NCBI GenBank assembly: GCA_023461275.1 | Contig: JAEYMI010000103.1 | Span: forward strand, 1-64,000 | DNA from: Actinomycetes bacterium | GTDB taxonomy: Bacteria > Actinomycetota > Actinomycetes > Mycobacteriales > Mycobacteriaceae | Length of the DNA stretch: 64,000 bases | Direction of reading: 5' to 3' | Part shown: one piece after another, positions 62,933 to 64,000 of the stretch | Layout of the letters: each line of letters begins with the position of its first letter | Numbering within the stretch: the first letter of the stretch is position 1 | Translations under genes and position numbers: made by a program | Notes under the pieces: generated by a model | Database searches by the model: none | What the model was told of the DNA's origin: nothing | Seen by the model: only the letters and a program-made list of their open reading frames with translations

Positions 62933-64000
62933 ATGGTGGACGGACAGATTGACAACGGGCCTCTCATCCGGGATGTGGCTCGGATGCTCTCCAGTGAGAT
63001 CAGCTCGGTGGGATCGGCGGTTCAACAGGTCAACGCCGAAGTCGGCACGATCCGTTCGGATCTCAGCGGTACCCGCGCCGATCTTCTCGAATTGCGGCAA
63101 CGATTTGAGGAATACGTTGTCAAGGCCGAGCGGATCGCCAACGTGCAGCGTTCGGAAACGGTGGTCGGAAATGTCGAGGCCGCACTGGAGCGAGAGTTCG
63201 GTCACTACAACAAGGTTCGACGTTCGTCGATCGGAACCCTGCAGGCCTTCGACATCGGCAACGTCACCAACAAGACGGTCCAGGACGTCAGCGAAGAGCT
63301 GATGATCCAGACGCCGCGCTACTGGCTGGCGCCCGCCTTGGTGGCCCTGGCCAGTTGGTCCCGCGACGATGCCGACCTCTGCGCGAAGTCGGTGGAAGCC
63401 GCATTCTCTCGCGACCCCGCGAAAACCGGTCTGTTCTTCGCGCTCGTGTTGCGCCGTCAGGGCCGGATGGAGTCGGCCACCCGCTGGCTCAAGCACTACC
63501 TGTCGTCGCTGGACCCACGGTCCCTCGGCCGCGAGTTCGCGGTGATCATGGAATCGATCTCGCAAGACGGTTTCGGCACCCACGGCCGGGAGATGCTCAG
63601 CCGCCAGCTGATCGACTGGAATGAAATCCTGCGCAGGGATCCCTCGGTGACGGCGCATCAGGTCCAGGTGTGGCAGGACGAGATCGCCATTCACCGTGGG
63701 GTTCTCGACGAATCTCTCTATCCGCATCTGTCGAAGACGACTCCACAGTGGTCGACTCTGCGCATGCTGCTCGAGCATGCTTCGGCACACGGCAATGTGA
63801 TCGAGAAGTACCGCGCGGTACGTGACACTCCGATCAACCTCAACCCCGACGTCGCCGAGCGTCTTGATGACATTCTGGAAAACCTGGTCACCGAGTACGA
63901 CGCCGAGGAACTCCCGTTCCGACGCGACGTCATCTATCACCGCGCAGTAATCGAGCTCGACGGGGACACCGACCGGGCCAAGGAGAAGGCCGACGCACTG
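62933..64000 (+). CDS. Large helical protein, incomplete at right edge
   Basis: An open frame of at least 356 codons with no stop before the window ends. It begins MVDGQIDNGPLIRDVARML at ATG 62933, after CGAGGAG. The first 90 residues are coiled-coil-like (EVGTIRSDLSGTRADLLEL). The rest is helical, with repeat-like pairs of helices around LAPALVALASWSRDDADLC and GLFFALVLRRQGRMESATRW, resembling TPR-type solenoids. It is the fourth gene of the FtsK-like operon, 39 nt after the third. A scaffold role is plausible. Confidence 0.75.
   Translation, partial: MVDGQIDNGPLIRDVARMLSSEISSVGSAVQQVNAEVGTIRSDLSGTRADLLELRQRFEEYVVKAERIANVQRSETVVGNVEAALEREFGHYNKVRRSSIGTLQAFDIGNVTNKTVQDVSEELMIQTPRYWLAPALVALASWSRDDADLCAKSVEAAFSRDPAKTGLFFALVLRRQGRMESATRWLKHYLSSLDPRSLGREFAVIMESISQDGFGTHGREMLSRQLIDWNEILRRDPSVTAHQVQVWQDEIAIHRGVLDESLYPHLSKTTPQWSTLRMLLEHASAHGNVIEKYRAVRDTPINLNPDVAERLDDILENLVTEYDAEELPFRRDVIYHRAVIELDGDTDRAKEKADAL

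Noticed and set aside
61666..64000. Long minus-strand open frames (61666-62571 and 62480-63940) opposite the FtsK-like operon
   Set aside because: The plus strand has coupled genes with ribosome binding sites and coherent domains; the minus frames have no recognisable features.

Overview
The window is high-GC actinobacterial DNA, most likely from Gordonia or a close relative in the Mycobacteriales. Support comes from mycobacterial-type ribosomal proteins, the 61-aa zinc-binding S14, an AdhC-type alcohol dehydrogenase, an F420-type luciferase-like oxidoreductase and secreted proteins with the alternate signal peptide seen in Rhodococcus. This placement rests on protein recognition only. No 16S gene is present.

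The spc ribosomal protein operon is cut in two. rplX-rplE-rpsN (36-1124) ends in a strong terminator-like hairpin. rpsH-rplF-rplR-rpsE-rpmD-rplO, then secY-adk-map, resume at 45708 behind a new promoter-like sequence. The 44 kb between is accessory DNA. In order it holds: (a) a five-gene defence-like locus (1472-9281) with a sigma-region-4-like HTH protein, a GHKL ATPase, a Z1-domain helicase-like protein, a ParA-like ATPase and a small basic protein; (b) a complete type I-G (formerly I-U) CRISPR-Cas locus (9278-26461), with csb3-like, cas3, csb2 and csb1 on the minus strand, a toxin-antitoxin pair, a cas4-cas1 fusion and cas2 on the plus strand, and an array of 97 repeats and 96 spacers by hand count; (c) a surface-protein export cluster (26560-31916) with two signal peptidases of the SipW kind and four substrate-like proteins, one fused to its own peptidase; (d) an exported protein, a DUF4262 protein, and a LysR regulator with an aromatic-acid transporter and protocatechuate 3,4-dioxygenase (pcaHG); (e) a three-gene HerA-like ATPase / winged-helix / DUF559-type nuclease operon (38093-43202) that looks like a second uncharacterised defence system; (f) a DUF2127 membrane protein and adhC.

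After map come three tandem EAL-domain c-di-GMP phosphodiesterase-like genes, a DUF1059 gene, fdhD, dtd, a luciferase-like oxidoreductase, a SIMPL lipoprotein, a small membrane protein, and an operon headed by an FtsK/HerA-type ATPase that runs off the right edge.

The most striking observation is in the 400-bp gap between csb1 and the toxin-antitoxin pair. Two degenerate CRISPR repeats on the minus strand (16501-16536 and 16431-16466) keep the hairpin position and the GCATTGAGG handle of the array repeat and flank a 34-nt pseudo-spacer. The first 11 bases of that pseudo-spacer, apart from position 6, match a site preceded by TTC that lies just upstream of the -35 box of the csb1-csb2-cas3 promoter. 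This is the layout expected for a CRISPR-like guide RNA that directs Cascade to repress its own operon. It resembles CreA and CreR RNAs described in other CRISPR types, and I do not know of one described for type I-G.
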